NCBI RefSeq assembly: GCF_012849055.1
Contig: NZ_CP051677.1
Span: forward strand, 4,479,001-4,543,000
DNA length: 64,000 nucleotides
From: Spirosoma rhododendri
GTDB lineage: Bacteria; Bacteroidota; Bacteroidia; Cytophagales; Spirosomataceae
Reading direction: 5' to 3'
The translations under genes were made by a program, and so were the position numbers. The notes under the pieces are model-generated. The model made no database searches and was not told the DNA's origin. It saw nothing but the letters and a program-made list of their open reading frames with translations. This document shows positions 34,291 through 43,040 of the stretch, piece after piece. The first letter of the stretch is position 1; each line of letters begins with the position of its first letter.

Positions 34291-36375
34291 CTAGCGCCCC
34301 GTCTGGGTAGTCGACAAGTTGCTTTTTAGGTATTGGTCGAACCAGCTGAGGTAGCGCACGAGCCGGTCCTGCTGGTAGCTGGGCGTGGTGATGCCGTGGA
34401 ACTGGTTGGGGTAAATGATGAGCTGCGTCGGTATGCCGAGCGTTTGCAGAGCCTGATACATCTGTTCGCTACCCGCCACCGGCACGTTGAAATCTTTCTC
34501 GCTGGCCATAAACATCGTGGGCGTTTTGATGCGGTCGGCTTTCAGAAACGGGTACGACACCTTGAGCCATTTGTCGAGGTTTTTCCAGGGCAGGCCCAGC
34601 TCGTTTTCATACTGATTGACGTACTGATCGCTGCCGTACATGGTCAGTTGCAGTGAACTACCCGCCCCGCTCGCAGCGGCTTTGAAGCGCGTGTCGGACG
34701 CGATGACGTAGTTGGTCAGGATACCGCCGTAACTCCAGCCGCCAATGCCAAGCCGGGCAGGGTCGGCGGTGCCTTTCTGGACAAGAGCATCGGCCGCACC
34801 CAGAATGTCGAGTACTTCTTTGTTGCCCCAGTCGCCGTAGATCGCTTTGGTGTAGTCGATGCCGCGCCCGTTGCTGCCCCGGTAGTTAACGCCCACCACC
34901 GCGTAGCCACCGCCCGCCAGCACCTGCCGCGTCAGATCGAAGCCGTAGGTATCCTGGCTAACGGGGCCGCCGTGGATGTAGAAAATGGCGGGCAATTTCC
35001 CGGCCGGGCCGTTTGGCGGCATAAACAGCAGGCTCGACACCTGCGCCCCGTCTTTGCTGCGTGAGGTGTAGCCCGTTACGGTCGACAGCAGCAGGGGTGC
35101 CACAAAGTCGTTCTGTACGGTCGTCAGTCGGCGGGTGGTGCCAGATTCAAGAGCATAGACTTCGGTGGGCAACTGCGGCTCACTCATCAGCGTTACCCAG
35201 CCACCCTTCGGGTTGGGTTCGAGGTCGGCGAAGGCGCGGTCACCGGTGGTAAGGTAGGTCATTTTACCATCCGCCACGCGGTATTCGGCGACGTGTGTTC
35301 GGCGGTCGTCGTCGACCAGGATGCCCACCATCTGCCCATCGGCCGACCAGCGAGCGTTGCGAATCGGCCGGTCAAGCGGAAGCGACAGCAGGCGGGGTTG
35401 TGGCACGGTCGTGGTGCTGCCGTCGACGGCGACGAGGGCCAGCACCGGCTGATCGTACATGATGAAATTAGTCGATGCCGTCGAGCGCAGATACGCCAGT
35501 TGCTTGCCGTCGGGACTCCAGACCGCACCACCGTCGCGACCCGGCCAGTTGGTAAGCTGACGCGGCTGCGCACCCGACCGGGCGGCTATGACGTAGACGT
35601 CTGTATTTTCGTTTTTGTCGGGGTCGGTGCTGCGGTTGCTGGTAAAGGCCAGTTGCGTTTCGTCGGGCGACCAGGCCGGGGCCGTTTCGTCGTACACGCC
35701 TTTCGTCAGCGTATCCAGCGTTTTCGTAGCCACGTCGAACACGTAGAGGTGCATGGGTCGACGGTCGAGGTAGCCTTTCATGTCGGCCTTGAACTGATGC
35801 CGGTCCATGACGTAGGGTGTACGAATTTTGGTCTTGGCCGAGTCCGAATAGTCCTTATCCTGAATCACCAGCGCGATTTTCCGGCCCGACGGCGACCATT
35901 CGTATTCTTCCAGATCACCCTTCAGATCAGTGAGTTTTTTGGCTTCGCCCCCGCGCCGGTCCATCAGCCAGAGCTGTGCACCGGTGGCCGTACCGGGCGC
36001 ACCGCTGCGACCCGACAAGAACGACAGGTACTTACCATCGGGACTCCAGCGGGGTGTCGATTCGCCGTCGGGGCTGTTTGTGAGCTGCACTGATTCTTTA
36101 CCGTCCCAGCTGACCATCCAGATATCGGGGTTGCGCTTGTCTTTGCTCGCGTCTACCCCCGACTGCACAAACGCGACCCATTTCCCATCGGGCGACACTT
36201 GTGGGTCGGCGACGGATTGCAGCCGCATAACGTCGGCCGGGCGGATTGGTCGTTTAGTGGTGGTTGTCGTTGCTGAAGCGGGGCGGGTGCTGGTTGCGGA
36301 CGTAGGTGGCGTCGACTGTGCCAGCGCGGTTGATGCAAGCAGCAGGGCGCTGAGGAAGGTAGCGGGTGTCGTCAT
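34291..36375 (-). CDS. Secreted S9-family peptidase (dipeptidyl/acylaminoacyl peptidase-like)
   Basis: 694 residues from the ATG at 36375, which starts a signal peptide (MTTPATFLSALLLASTALA); the frame is open further to 36492 but that part contains no signal. A WD40-like beta-propeller with repeated 'WSPDGKYLSFLSG' and 'WSPDETQLAFTSN' units fills about residues 45-430. The alpha/beta hydrolase domain carries Ser548 in 'GGWSYGG', Asp628 in 'ASEKDFNVPV' and His660 in 'PNQFHGI'. It should cleave peptides in the periplasm, probably from the N-terminus or after an acylated residue. A GTCATCCCGA repeat lies directly upstream, between this gene and the OmpA gene. Confidence 0.93.
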   Translation of the reverse strand: MTTPATFLSALLLASTALAQSTPPTSATSTRPASATTTTTKRPIRPADVMRLQSVADPQVSPDGKWVAFVQSGVDASKDKRNPDIWMVSWDGKESVQLTNSPDGESTPRWSPDGKYLSFLSGRSGAPGTATGAQLWLMDRRGGEAKKLTDLKGDLEEYEWSPSGRKIALVIQDKDYSDSAKTKIRTPYVMDRHQFKADMKGYLDRRPMHLYVFDVATKTLDTLTKGVYDETAPAWSPDETQLAFTSNRSTDPDKNENTDVYVIAARSGAQPRQLTNWPGRDGGAVWSPDGKQLAYLRSTASTNFIMYDQPVLALVAVDGSTTTVPQPRLLSLPLDRPIRNARWSADGQMVGILVDDDRRTHVAEYRVADGKMTYLTTGDRAFADLEPNPKGGWVTLMSEPQLPTEVYALESGTTRRLTTVQNDFVAPLLLSTVTGYTSRSKDGAQVSSLLFMPPNGPAGKLPAIFYIHGGPVSQDTYGFDLTRQVLAGGGYAVVGVNYRGSNGRGIDYTKAIYGDWGNKEVLDILGAADALVQKGTADPARLGIGGWSYGGILTNYVIASDTRFKAAASGAGSSLQLTMYGSDQYVNQYENELGLPWKNLDKWLKVSYPFLKADRIKTPTMFMASEKDFNVPVAGSEQMYQALQTLGIPTQLIIYPNQFHGITTPSYQQDRLVRYLSWFDQYLKSNLSTTQTGR

Positions 36376-36484
36376 AGTTTCGAGCGTGTTCAGAGGGCGG
36401 CTCCGAAACCCTGAAAATACGCGACTTCTCCACGCGCTGCAAATTTGACGGCTTCTTAACAGCTGACGACAGTGATTGACCGAC

Positions 36485-36569
36485 TTTGTCATCCCGACGG
36501 AGGAGGGATCTTCGGTAGCCAGTAGATCTTGTTACCTACCGAAGATCCCTCCTGCGTCGGGACGACAAA
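36485..36569. repeat. GTCATCCCGA hairpin element, copy 3
   Basis: Arms of 34 bases at 36485-36518 and 36536-36569 with two mismatches (TTTGTCATCCCGACGGAGGA... and its complement), loop of 17 bases. It has the same outer and inner signature (GGAGGGATCTTC) as the copies at 2952 and 10446. Confidence 0.8.
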
Positions 36570-36643
36570 AATGCGTTGAAAGCACCCTGTCAGTAAGCCA
36601 CTTAGAATTACGCCCACTGCCTTAACAAGCAGCAAAACAGGGG

Positions 36644-37693
36644 TTACGGACGGCTGAATTGAATAATGACCCGACGGTTCCGGGCTTTTTCCGCTTCCGA
36701 ATCGCCCGGCGAAACCAGCGCGTTACCGCCCTGCCAATCAACCCGCAGTCGGGCGTCGGCGATACCCTGATTTTTCAAATAACCGGCGACCAGTTTGGCC
36801 CTGAATTCCGACAGGGTCAGGTTTAGTTTCTGCTCGCCCACGTGGTCAGTGTAGCCCGTTACGTGAGCGAGTAGTTGCGGTTGATTCTTCATCAGCCGGG
36901 CGACCGAATCAAGCGACGCTTTAGTTTCCGGCGTTAGCTCATACCGGCTCTGATCGAAATAAACAGTCGCAGTGCTGGGCGCGGCCTTCTCGACCCGCTT
37001 TTCATCGGTCGGCTTGTCAGGTACTGGCTTCGCTGGCGCGTCGGGGCGCACTTCCAGAAACGTCAGTCCCTTGTTGAGTGTAAACGCTTTGTCGATCAGT
37101 ACCCGGCCATCCGTTGTCGATACGAGTGCCTGATATGGGCCGGGTTGTGCCCCTTCGAACGTCAACGATCGTATTATTTTACCTTTCCTGAATGTAGTGT
37201 TCAAACCGGGCGGTACGCGATACCCGTGAGCGGAAATAGCCAATGTTCTAGCCTTCTGTCGATCTGTTGGATCGACCGTATATTTGACATCTACGTCGTC
37301 GGGCAGATCGTTACTCACGATCAGTTGATCCGCCTGTCGAACCGCCACCGAATCCTGTTTGCCCATGGTGATTCCCACTCGGAAATCAGCCTTTCGAGTA
37401 GGGTTGTTTACAAACGCTACGGGCAAGGTAACCGTGCGGTAATTTGGGCTGGTAAACGAGATCGACGTAGCCGAGAGCGGCAACAGAATACGAAACCGGC
37501 CGTCTTCGTCACTTTGCCCCAGTCGGGTTCGGCCCGTTCCCGACATCGCGTAGATTTCTACGGGCAGATACACCGCCGTAGTCAGGTCATGGCATACGCC
37601 CGACACGTGAATTGACTCAATCGACGTATCGGGTTGTACCGGCTGGCCGAACCAACCAATCAAATAAAGCGAGAGCAGTAACAGGTTCATCAT
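36644..37693 (-). CDS. OmpA-family peptidoglycan-associating protein with N-terminal carboxypeptidase-like domain
   Basis: 349 residues: an N-terminal hydrophobic signal (MMNLLLLSLYLIGWFG), a beta-sandwich like a CarboxypepD_reg domain ('VSGVCHDLTTAVYLPVEIYAM...GRFRILLP'), a linker, and a C-terminal OmpA domain. The latter shows 'VYFDQSRYELTPETKASLD', 'HVTGYTDHVGEQKLNLTLS' and 'GDSEAEKARNRRVIIQ'; the Asp and Arg that bind diaminopimelate are present. It should tie the outer membrane to peptidoglycan. Such proteins are common in gliding Cytophagales. It stands alone between two monocistronic genes. Confidence 0.9.
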   Translation of the reverse strand: MMNLLLLSLYLIGWFGQPVQPDTSIESIHVSGVCHDLTTAVYLPVEIYAMSGTGRTRLGQSDEDGRFRILLPLSATSISFTSPNYRTVTLPVAFVNNPTRKADFRVGITMGKQDSVAVRQADQLIVSNDLPDDVDVKYTVDPTDRQKARTLAISAHGYRVPPGLNTTFRKGKIIRSLTFEGAQPGPYQALVSTTDGRVLIDKAFTLNKGLTFLEVRPDAPAKPVPDKPTDEKRVEKAAPSTATVYFDQSRYELTPETKASLDSVARLMKNQPQLLAHVTGYTDHVGEQKLNLTLSEFRAKLVAGYLKNQGIADARLRVDWQGGNALVSPGDSEAEKARNRRVIIQFSRP

Positions 37694-37717
37694 ATTCAGT
37701 TGGCTAACCCCTGGTTT

Positions 37718-39292
37718 TCACTTCACCACCCGCTGTAAATCCAGGTCCTGGAAGTCGAAGCTGAAATCGGTCAGGGGAGAGATAGGCTTCATGCTGATGG
37801 CCACGGGGTTGCGTTTTCCATCCAGTTTGACGGTCATGTAGGCATCGGCATCGAAGCTGCGGTCGTTCCACTTGACAATGAAGGTGTTGTCCTTGTATGG
37901 CAATACTTCCCCGACCAGCTTTGGCGAGCGCACCGCCCGAAACCACCAGCGGTTATGTTGCTGACTCAGCACAACGTCGCCAAACCAGCGGTCGCGGTAC
38001 GTACCCACGTAGGGAGCGAAGTCGATCGTCGTCATATTGGCTTTCTGCGCTGACGCAATCGCGGTCCAGACCGACCGGGTGACACTGTCAGCCTCCGCTT
38101 GCCCTTTACGCTCCCGATTGCGCAGTCGGCCAATCCAATCAGTCGGGGGCAGGCCGAGATAAGCATCCTTGATGGTATTGGTAACCGACGAAAAAGCCGC
38201 GCCCGACTGCTGATTGGTGAAGACCAGAATACCCAGCCGCAGTTCAGGAATGAGCATCACCTGAGTGACATTGCCCGGCAGCCCACCCGTGTGCGACACC
38301 TGTTTGTAGCCCTTTACGTCACTCAGAAACCAGCCCAGTCCATAGGCAGCAAAATGCGTGTTATAGGGTGGTATCGGCGTAGGCGACACGTCGATGATCG
38401 TTTGTGGTTTCCACATTTCAGCCTGGTTTTGCGCGCTGAACAGCCGTTGCCCGTTACCGTATCGACCGCCATCGAGCTGCGCCAGTACCCATTGACTCAT
38501 GTCGGCAACGCTCGCGTTAATTCCCCCAGCCGCATCGCCCACCTTCATCGAAAACCGGCTGATAACCCGGACGGTACCGTCGACGGGTGCGTGTACGTCG
38601 ATCACATTGCTTTTGTCGGGAAGGCGTTCGAACGAACCGGCACTATGGGTCATTTGCAGGGGTTTCATCAGTCGTTCTTCCACGAATGCGGCCCAGCTCT
38701 TACCACTCACCCGCTCGATCACCTCACCGGCGACCATGTAAAGCAGGTTATCATAGTCGTATTTTGTTCGGAAGCCCGACACCGGTTTCATGTATTGAAA
38801 GCTGCGCAGGACGTCGGTAATCGTGAAGCTGCTGGAGTCCGGGAAAAACATCAGGTCGCCCGCGCCCAGCCCCAGGCCGCTGCGGTGGGTCAGCAGATCG
38901 CGGATGGTGAACGCGTCAGTTACGTAGGCGTTGTACATCCGAAACTCCGGAATGTGCTTCGTCACCTTGTCGTCCCAGGTCAGTTTTCCTTCGTCGATCA
39001 GGATAGCCAATGCAGCCGCCGTAAACGCTTTGGAGTTGGATGCGATGCCAAACAACGTGTTTTCATCGACTGGCTGTTGGGTGTTGAGCGATCGAACGCC
39101 ATACCCTTTCCTATGCACGACGTTTCCGTCCTTAATCACCGCTATAGCCATGCCCGGCACATTGAACGTTGTCAGGGCGCGTTGGGCCAGCGTGTCGATC
39201 TGAGCCGACGTCAGCGGGTTCACCTGAGCAGTAGCCGTGCTAATCCAGACGCAGAGACAGCCCAGCAGGGTAACAAGCGAAACGGTTTTCAT
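37718..39292 (-). CDS. Secreted serine hydrolase of the beta-lactamase/AmpC fold with C-terminal DUF3471
   Basis: 524 residues from the ATG at 39292, selected for its signal peptide (to 'STATAQ'). The active-site motifs are S-x-x-K in 'GIASNSKAF' (Ser85, Lys88) and Y-x-N in 'KYDYDNLLY' (Tyr180), with a later 'HTGGLPG' in place of the KTG box, as in esterases and D-aminopeptidases of this fold. Residues about 430-520 form a DUF3471-like lipocalin domain ('YVGTYRDRWFGDVVLS'). It should be periplasmic; whether it acts on D-amino peptides or esters is open. It is not a true resistance enzyme on this evidence. Confidence 0.88.
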   Translation of the reverse strand: MKTVSLVTLLGCLCVWISTATAQVNPLTSAQIDTLAQRALTTFNVPGMAIAVIKDGNVVHRKGYGVRSLNTQQPVDENTLFGIASNSKAFTAAALAILIDEGKLTWDDKVTKHIPEFRMYNAYVTDAFTIRDLLTHRSGLGLGAGDLMFFPDSSSFTITDVLRSFQYMKPVSGFRTKYDYDNLLYMVAGEVIERVSGKSWAAFVEERLMKPLQMTHSAGSFERLPDKSNVIDVHAPVDGTVRVISRFSMKVGDAAGGINASVADMSQWVLAQLDGGRYGNGQRLFSAQNQAEMWKPQTIIDVSPTPIPPYNTHFAAYGLGWFLSDVKGYKQVSHTGGLPGNVTQVMLIPELRLGILVFTNQQSGAAFSSVTNTIKDAYLGLPPTDWIGRLRNRERKGQAEADSVTRSVWTAIASAQKANMTTIDFAPYVGTYRDRWFGDVVLSQQHNRWWFRAVRSPKLVGEVLPYKDNTFIVKWNDRSFDADAYMTVKLDGKRNPVAISMKPISPLTDFSFDFQDLDLQRVVK

Positions 39293-39393
39293 GGTGGTCA
39301 GTTTGTAAACGGCAGAGAGCCGTTGTCTACACACGGCGGTTAGACAACGGCTTCACAGATGCCTTGTAAATAAACGAATTAATGCAATCGTCC

Positions 39394-41472
39394 CTACTCG
39401 GTTGTTGGATTTCGCAGCGTTGGCAATCGGTGAAGGTCAGCCGTTCGTAGCTTGCCGATATGCGCCGTCAGCATCGGTTTCAGGGCCGGGTCGACGCAGT
39501 AGGTCCGCGACAGTTCAAATGCATGAATAGCCTCAGCGCGGGCGTTACGTTTGGCGTACAGGTTGCCCAGTTCCCAGTTCATAAACGCGCTTTTGGGATA
39601 CAGCTTCATGGCAGCGGCCATAAACCGGATCGCGCTGGTCGTATCGTGGTTTTTATCGACGAAGAGCGCTTTGTAGCCTTTGCTACCCAGCCACATAGCG
39701 CGGACGTTGGGCAGGTAAAAGCGGCCCCGATACACCAGCAGATTCCCCATCCGGGTTACGGGTCGCGCCTTTCGAAACACAGCCATCTGGTTGTCAACAT
39801 CGTATGGGTTAGGGCTTAAATCCCCCGTGGCTAAAAAGAACGTGCCGGCTACATTAACCGACTGATAGCGACTACTATCCTGGTCAGGATTTTCGCCGAT
39901 CCAGTGCAGTCCGTAACGTTGCTTTTCAGCCCGGCGCATACTATACCAGATGAACGGCACCTCCCCCGTCGGTTTCAGGTGGCGGTTATAATACTGTGTC
40001 AGTTCGCCCGACCGTTGCGTTAGATCGACACCCTCGTCATTGAAGTAATGGTAACTATCAGCCGATCCGCCCGCCAGTTCGTTGAAGTATTCCCAGGGTC
40101 GTACCGCAGGTATTGCCGTCAGCAAAGCCGCACCAGCCGCCAGCACGACCGGAACCCGATACCAGACACCGTGCTGAAACGCGTACCAGACAGCCAACGC
40201 GCCCAGCACGGCCAGCAGCGGCAACAGCGACAGGGCATGACGGACACCCCCATACGTCGAACCCGTTGCCAGTGCCAGCCAGAACAGGCCAAACAGTACC
40301 CCCAGCGCAGCCAATGGCGGCAGTACCGACACCGGCAGCTTTCGCAGACATACCAGCACCAGCCCGGCCAGTGTCAGTACGAGCAGGCCGAGCGGCAATT
40401 TGGCTCCCCAGATGCCGGGCGCATAGTAGAACGGCGCGCGGTTCAGATACGACTGCCCGAAGGCGAAGGCCGGAAACGGTCGCCCTTCAACGCCCGCCCG
40501 GAAGGTGTCGGCCAGCCCCCACAGGTACGATGCTGGCAACAGGTGCGCGTCGGCCAGACTGTGCAGCATCGTTTTCGACAGGGGCGACTGAATATCGTCG
40601 ATTTTGGTGGCCAGCGGTCGGTTGAAAAATTCACCCTCCGCCCGGCTGTCGCGATACCGGAAGCCGTAAAAACCCCACAGCACCACCACCGCTCCAATCA
40701 GTACCCCGGCAACCATGCCCAGCCGCCCGGCGCGACGCCCCAGCGGCTCCCGCCCGACGAACGCCATCACGACACCGAGCAACCCAACGCCAATGACCGT
40801 GATGACGGCCGAATGCTTGGCCGCCAGTGCCAGCCCCAGACAAGCGGCCGTCACGAGCAGGTCAGCCGGTTGCCACGACCGGAACGCCCGGACGGCTACG
40901 AGCATAGCCGCGCTCGACGCCAGCGCCACGGGCAGGTCGGTCATGACCACGGGCAGGTGAGCCGCGACGGTTGGATCAATCACCAAATAAGCCAACGTTA
41001 GCAGTGCAATCACCGGACCCAGCGTTTGCCGGGCCATGACGGTAAATAGCAGTAGCAGCAGACCGTTCAGGGCAAACATCGCCCAGCGAGCCTGCTGCTG
41101 CACCGCCACCGGGTCGTTGGTCAGGTACACGTTTTCCTCGGCAAACCGCCGTTCCTCCCGTTTGTCGTTGAGGGCCTTGAACGGCGGCAGTTTGTAGCCA
41201 TTCAGCAGTACAACTTCGCCAACCCACAGTTTGGTCAGGGGTGGGTGTTCTGGGTTGATGCGGAACGAACCGGTACCGGCATACGACGCGCCAGCCATGA
41301 TGTGGTAGGCTTCGTCAAGCGTGAAGGTGTCGAGCCGGGTCGCCCAGTTCGAGCGCAGTACGCCACCGACGATCAACAGCAGGGCAACGAGCCAGAACAA
41401 AAACGGGCGATGCGTAAGCGGAGTCCGACGCACGGCCACTGGCCGTACAGATTCAGTAGTAATGGTTGACAT
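39394..41472 (-). CDS. GT39-family membrane glycosyltransferase with C-terminal TPR-like segment
   Basis: 692 residues with about eleven to thirteen transmembrane helices in the first 430 residues. The first periplasmic loop has the catalytic-type acidic pair ('LDEAYHIMAGASY') and the conserved 'NPEHPPLTKL' block of protein O-mannosyl/arabinosyl transferases. The C-terminal region (about 560-690) is soluble and ends in helical TPR-like repeats ('AIHAFELSRTYCVDPALKP'), an addition also seen in bacterial surface-glycosylation enzymes. A polyprenyl-phosphate sugar would be the donor; the acceptor may be protein or lipid. It is a separate gene from the GT39 protein at 1247-2707. Confidence 0.82.
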   Translation of the reverse strand: MSTITTESVRPVAVRRTPLTHRPFLFWLVALLLIVGGVLRSNWATRLDTFTLDEAYHIMAGASYAGTGSFRINPEHPPLTKLWVGEVVLLNGYKLPPFKALNDKREERRFAEENVYLTNDPVAVQQQARWAMFALNGLLLLLFTVMARQTLGPVIALLTLAYLVIDPTVAAHLPVVMTDLPVALASSAAMLVAVRAFRSWQPADLLVTAACLGLALAAKHSAVITVIGVGLLGVVMAFVGREPLGRRAGRLGMVAGVLIGAVVVLWGFYGFRYRDSRAEGEFFNRPLATKIDDIQSPLSKTMLHSLADAHLLPASYLWGLADTFRAGVEGRPFPAFAFGQSYLNRAPFYYAPGIWGAKLPLGLLVLTLAGLVLVCLRKLPVSVLPPLAALGVLFGLFWLALATGSTYGGVRHALSLLPLLAVLGALAVWYAFQHGVWYRVPVVLAAGAALLTAIPAVRPWEYFNELAGGSADSYHYFNDEGVDLTQRSGELTQYYNRHLKPTGEVPFIWYSMRRAEKQRYGLHWIGENPDQDSSRYQSVNVAGTFFLATGDLSPNPYDVDNQMAVFRKARPVTRMGNLLVYRGRFYLPNVRAMWLGSKGYKALFVDKNHDTTSAIRFMAAAMKLYPKSAFMNWELGNLYAKRNARAEAIHAFELSRTYCVDPALKPMLTAHIGKLRTADLHRLPTLRNPTTE

Positions 41473-41574
41473 GACTGGTTGTGGTGTGGTTTTAAAAAAA
41501 GAAGTGCGTACAAAAACTGACTGGGTTTCGTCTGTATCCGGCTGCGGAGAAGTGCCGTTTCGCCCGGAAGTCGC

Positions 41575-42291
41575 TTACGGCTCCAGCGTTACCTGCATGA
41601 CCTGCACCACCGGATCGAGCCGTTGCAGTGGTGCCAGAGACGACATAAATTCACCGTCGCCCATCACGGCTTCGTAGTCTTTCTGCTGGGCAGACGTCAT
41701 TGTCGGTGGCGGGCCGAGCGTCATGGCCAGCAACGACCGACCGCCCTTTTCCAGCCGCCCGCCCTGCCAGTCGGAAACGTTTCCGCCGTAGTCCCAGCCG
41801 AAGCCCCACAGTCGGAACGGCTTGCCGTTTCGTCGTTCCAGTTCGTGCAGCGTCGTGCCGATACGCAGCCCATCAGCGGTCGTCCAGCGCGTCGGTTTTG
41901 GGTTGGGCAACAGGTTGCCATCGATATCGGTCAGTGTCGGCCGGATCAGCACCAGTTCGGGATGCTGCCGCTGCGACGAGTCGCGGTACAGAATCTGCGC
42001 TTCGTCGGCGGTGCCCTTGTAGAGCGTCGTACCGATGAACACCTCCCCTTCCGCGCCGTAGACCGTGTCGCCCGTCGTAACAACCGACGCGCCCAGCAAG
42101 CGAAGCAACTCCGATTCCGAGGTCGAATAATGAATTAGTCCGGCGCGCTGACCGGGCACGATCCGAAAATCATTGACCGGCCCGGCGGTATCCCGGTCAG
42201 CGGTCGACGGTGTAGTCGTATTTCTACTGGAGTCCTCCGGTTGACAGGCCCACAACAATATCGGCAGGCCGATGAGCAACAGCCGTATCAT
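41575..42291 (-). CDS. Lipoprotein overlapping the response-regulator gene
   Basis: 238 residues with a lipobox ('LLWAC', Cys at about 16) and a Ser/Thr-rich linker. The mature domain has 'HYSTSESELLRLLGASVV', 'RIGTTLHELERRNGKPFRLWG' and 'LRIGTTLHELE', reminiscent of proteins that respond to or buffer small ligands, but I recognise no named family. Its ATG overlaps the response-regulator stop by four bases (42288-42291), so it is translationally coupled to the regulator. It may be a signal-input or feedback protein of that two-component system (inference). Confidence 0.75.
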   Translation of the reverse strand: MIRLLLIGLPILLWACQPEDSSRNTTTPSTADRDTAGPVNDFRIVPGQRAGLIHYSTSESELLRLLGASVVTTGDTVYGAEGEVFIGTTLYKGTADEAQILYRDSSQRQHPELVLIRPTLTDIDGNLLPNPKPTRWTTADGLRIGTTLHELERRNGKPFRLWGFGWDYGGNVSDWQGGRLEKGGRSLLAMTLGPPPTMTSAQQKDYEAVMGDGEFMSSLAPLQRLDPVVQVMQVTLEP

Positions 42292-42920
42292 TTGAACATG
42301 CCCGTTTTCAATGCCTTCGCAACCGCTTCCGATTTGGAATTGACGTGCAGCTTGTCATAGATATTGACGATGTGTGTCCGGACGGTTCCCATGCTGATCT
42401 GGCAATGGAACGCGATCAATTTGTAGCTATCGCCCTCGACCAGCCGGTACAGCACATCGCGCTCTTTTTCGGTCAGGGCGTAGGGATTCGTGTTGGTCGT
42501 TGGGGTTTGGAACGCCTGCAATACTTTCAGCGCAATCGACGGCGTCATGGCGGCCCCGCCCGTCATCACCTCCCGAATCGCGTCGATGATTTTGTCGGCG
42601 GGGGTTTTCTTGAGCAGGTAGCCCACCGCCCCCGCCGAGATAGCCGCGAAGATGCGTTCGACATCCTCAAACACGGTCAGCATCAGAATCTTGGGCCGGG
42701 TCGTTTGCTGGCGAATCAGATTTACCGCTTCAATACCCGTCCGGCCCGGCATGTCGATGTCCATCAGAATCACGTCGGGCTCATCGCGCTGTACGCACCA
42801 AACCGCGTCGAGCGCGTCGGGGTACGTTCCCGTCACAATCAGATCGTCGGTAGCGTCGAATACCAGCGCGAGCGTTTCGCGGAGCGACTTGTTATCGTCA
42901 AAAATAGTGATGCGGATCAT
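42288..42920 (-). CDS. NarL/LuxR-type response regulator
   Basis: 210 residues. Receiver domain at 1-120 with phospho-acceptor Asp54 in 'VILMDIDMPG', Asp8/Asp9 in 'IFDDN' and the Lys of 'LLKKT'. LuxR helix-turn-helix at about 145-205 ('LTEKERDVLYRLVEGDSYKL', 'MGTVRTHIVNIYDKLHVNSK'). It should bind DNA as a dimer once phosphorylated by the kinase encoded directly upstream (120-base gap). The gap holds an element that recurs upstream of the surface operon, so that operon is a candidate target. The lipoprotein gene overlaps its 3' end. Confidence 0.93.
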   Translation of the reverse strand: MIRITIFDDNKSLRETLALVFDATDDLIVTGTYPDALDAVWCVQRDEPDVILMDIDMPGRTGIEAVNLIRQQTTRPKILMLTVFEDVERIFAAISAGAVGYLLKKTPADKIIDAIREVMTGGAAMTPSIALKVLQAFQTPTTNTNPYALTEKERDVLYRLVEGDSYKLIAFHCQISMGTVRTHIVNIYDKLHVNSKSEAVAKALKTGMFK

Positions 42921-42980
42921 GGCTGAACGGGTGGAGTAGAACGGGTGCCGGATGCAGATCCGTCTGACAAAGCTACGGGA

Positions 42981-43022
42981 CAGCCCGATTCGTGTAAATC
43001 GGATAAGTATATGACAACTCCG
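42981..43022 (-). promoter_or_regulatory. Element shared with the surface-operon upstream region, site 2
   Basis: CAGCCCG, then a diverged spacer, AATCGGATAAGTATATGACA and ACTCCG, aligning to 33436-33475 with one gap and few mismatches. It lies in the kinase-to-regulator gap, about 77-102 bases upstream of the response-regulator start, in the same orientation relative to transcription as at 33436. This suggests autoregulation and shared control. Confidence 0.55.
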
Positions 43023-43040
43023 TTACAGCAAACCCGGCGC

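Noticed and set aside
37718..39292. Considered as an antibiotic-resistance beta-lactamase
   Set aside because: Y-x-N is present but KTG is replaced by an HTGG-like motif and a DUF3471 domain is fused, as in esterase/D-peptidase members of the fold.
38099..39343. Open plus-strand frame of 414 codons opposite the serine hydrolase
   Set aside because: No domain, no signal; the minus strand has S-x-x-K and Y-x-N motifs and a signal peptide.
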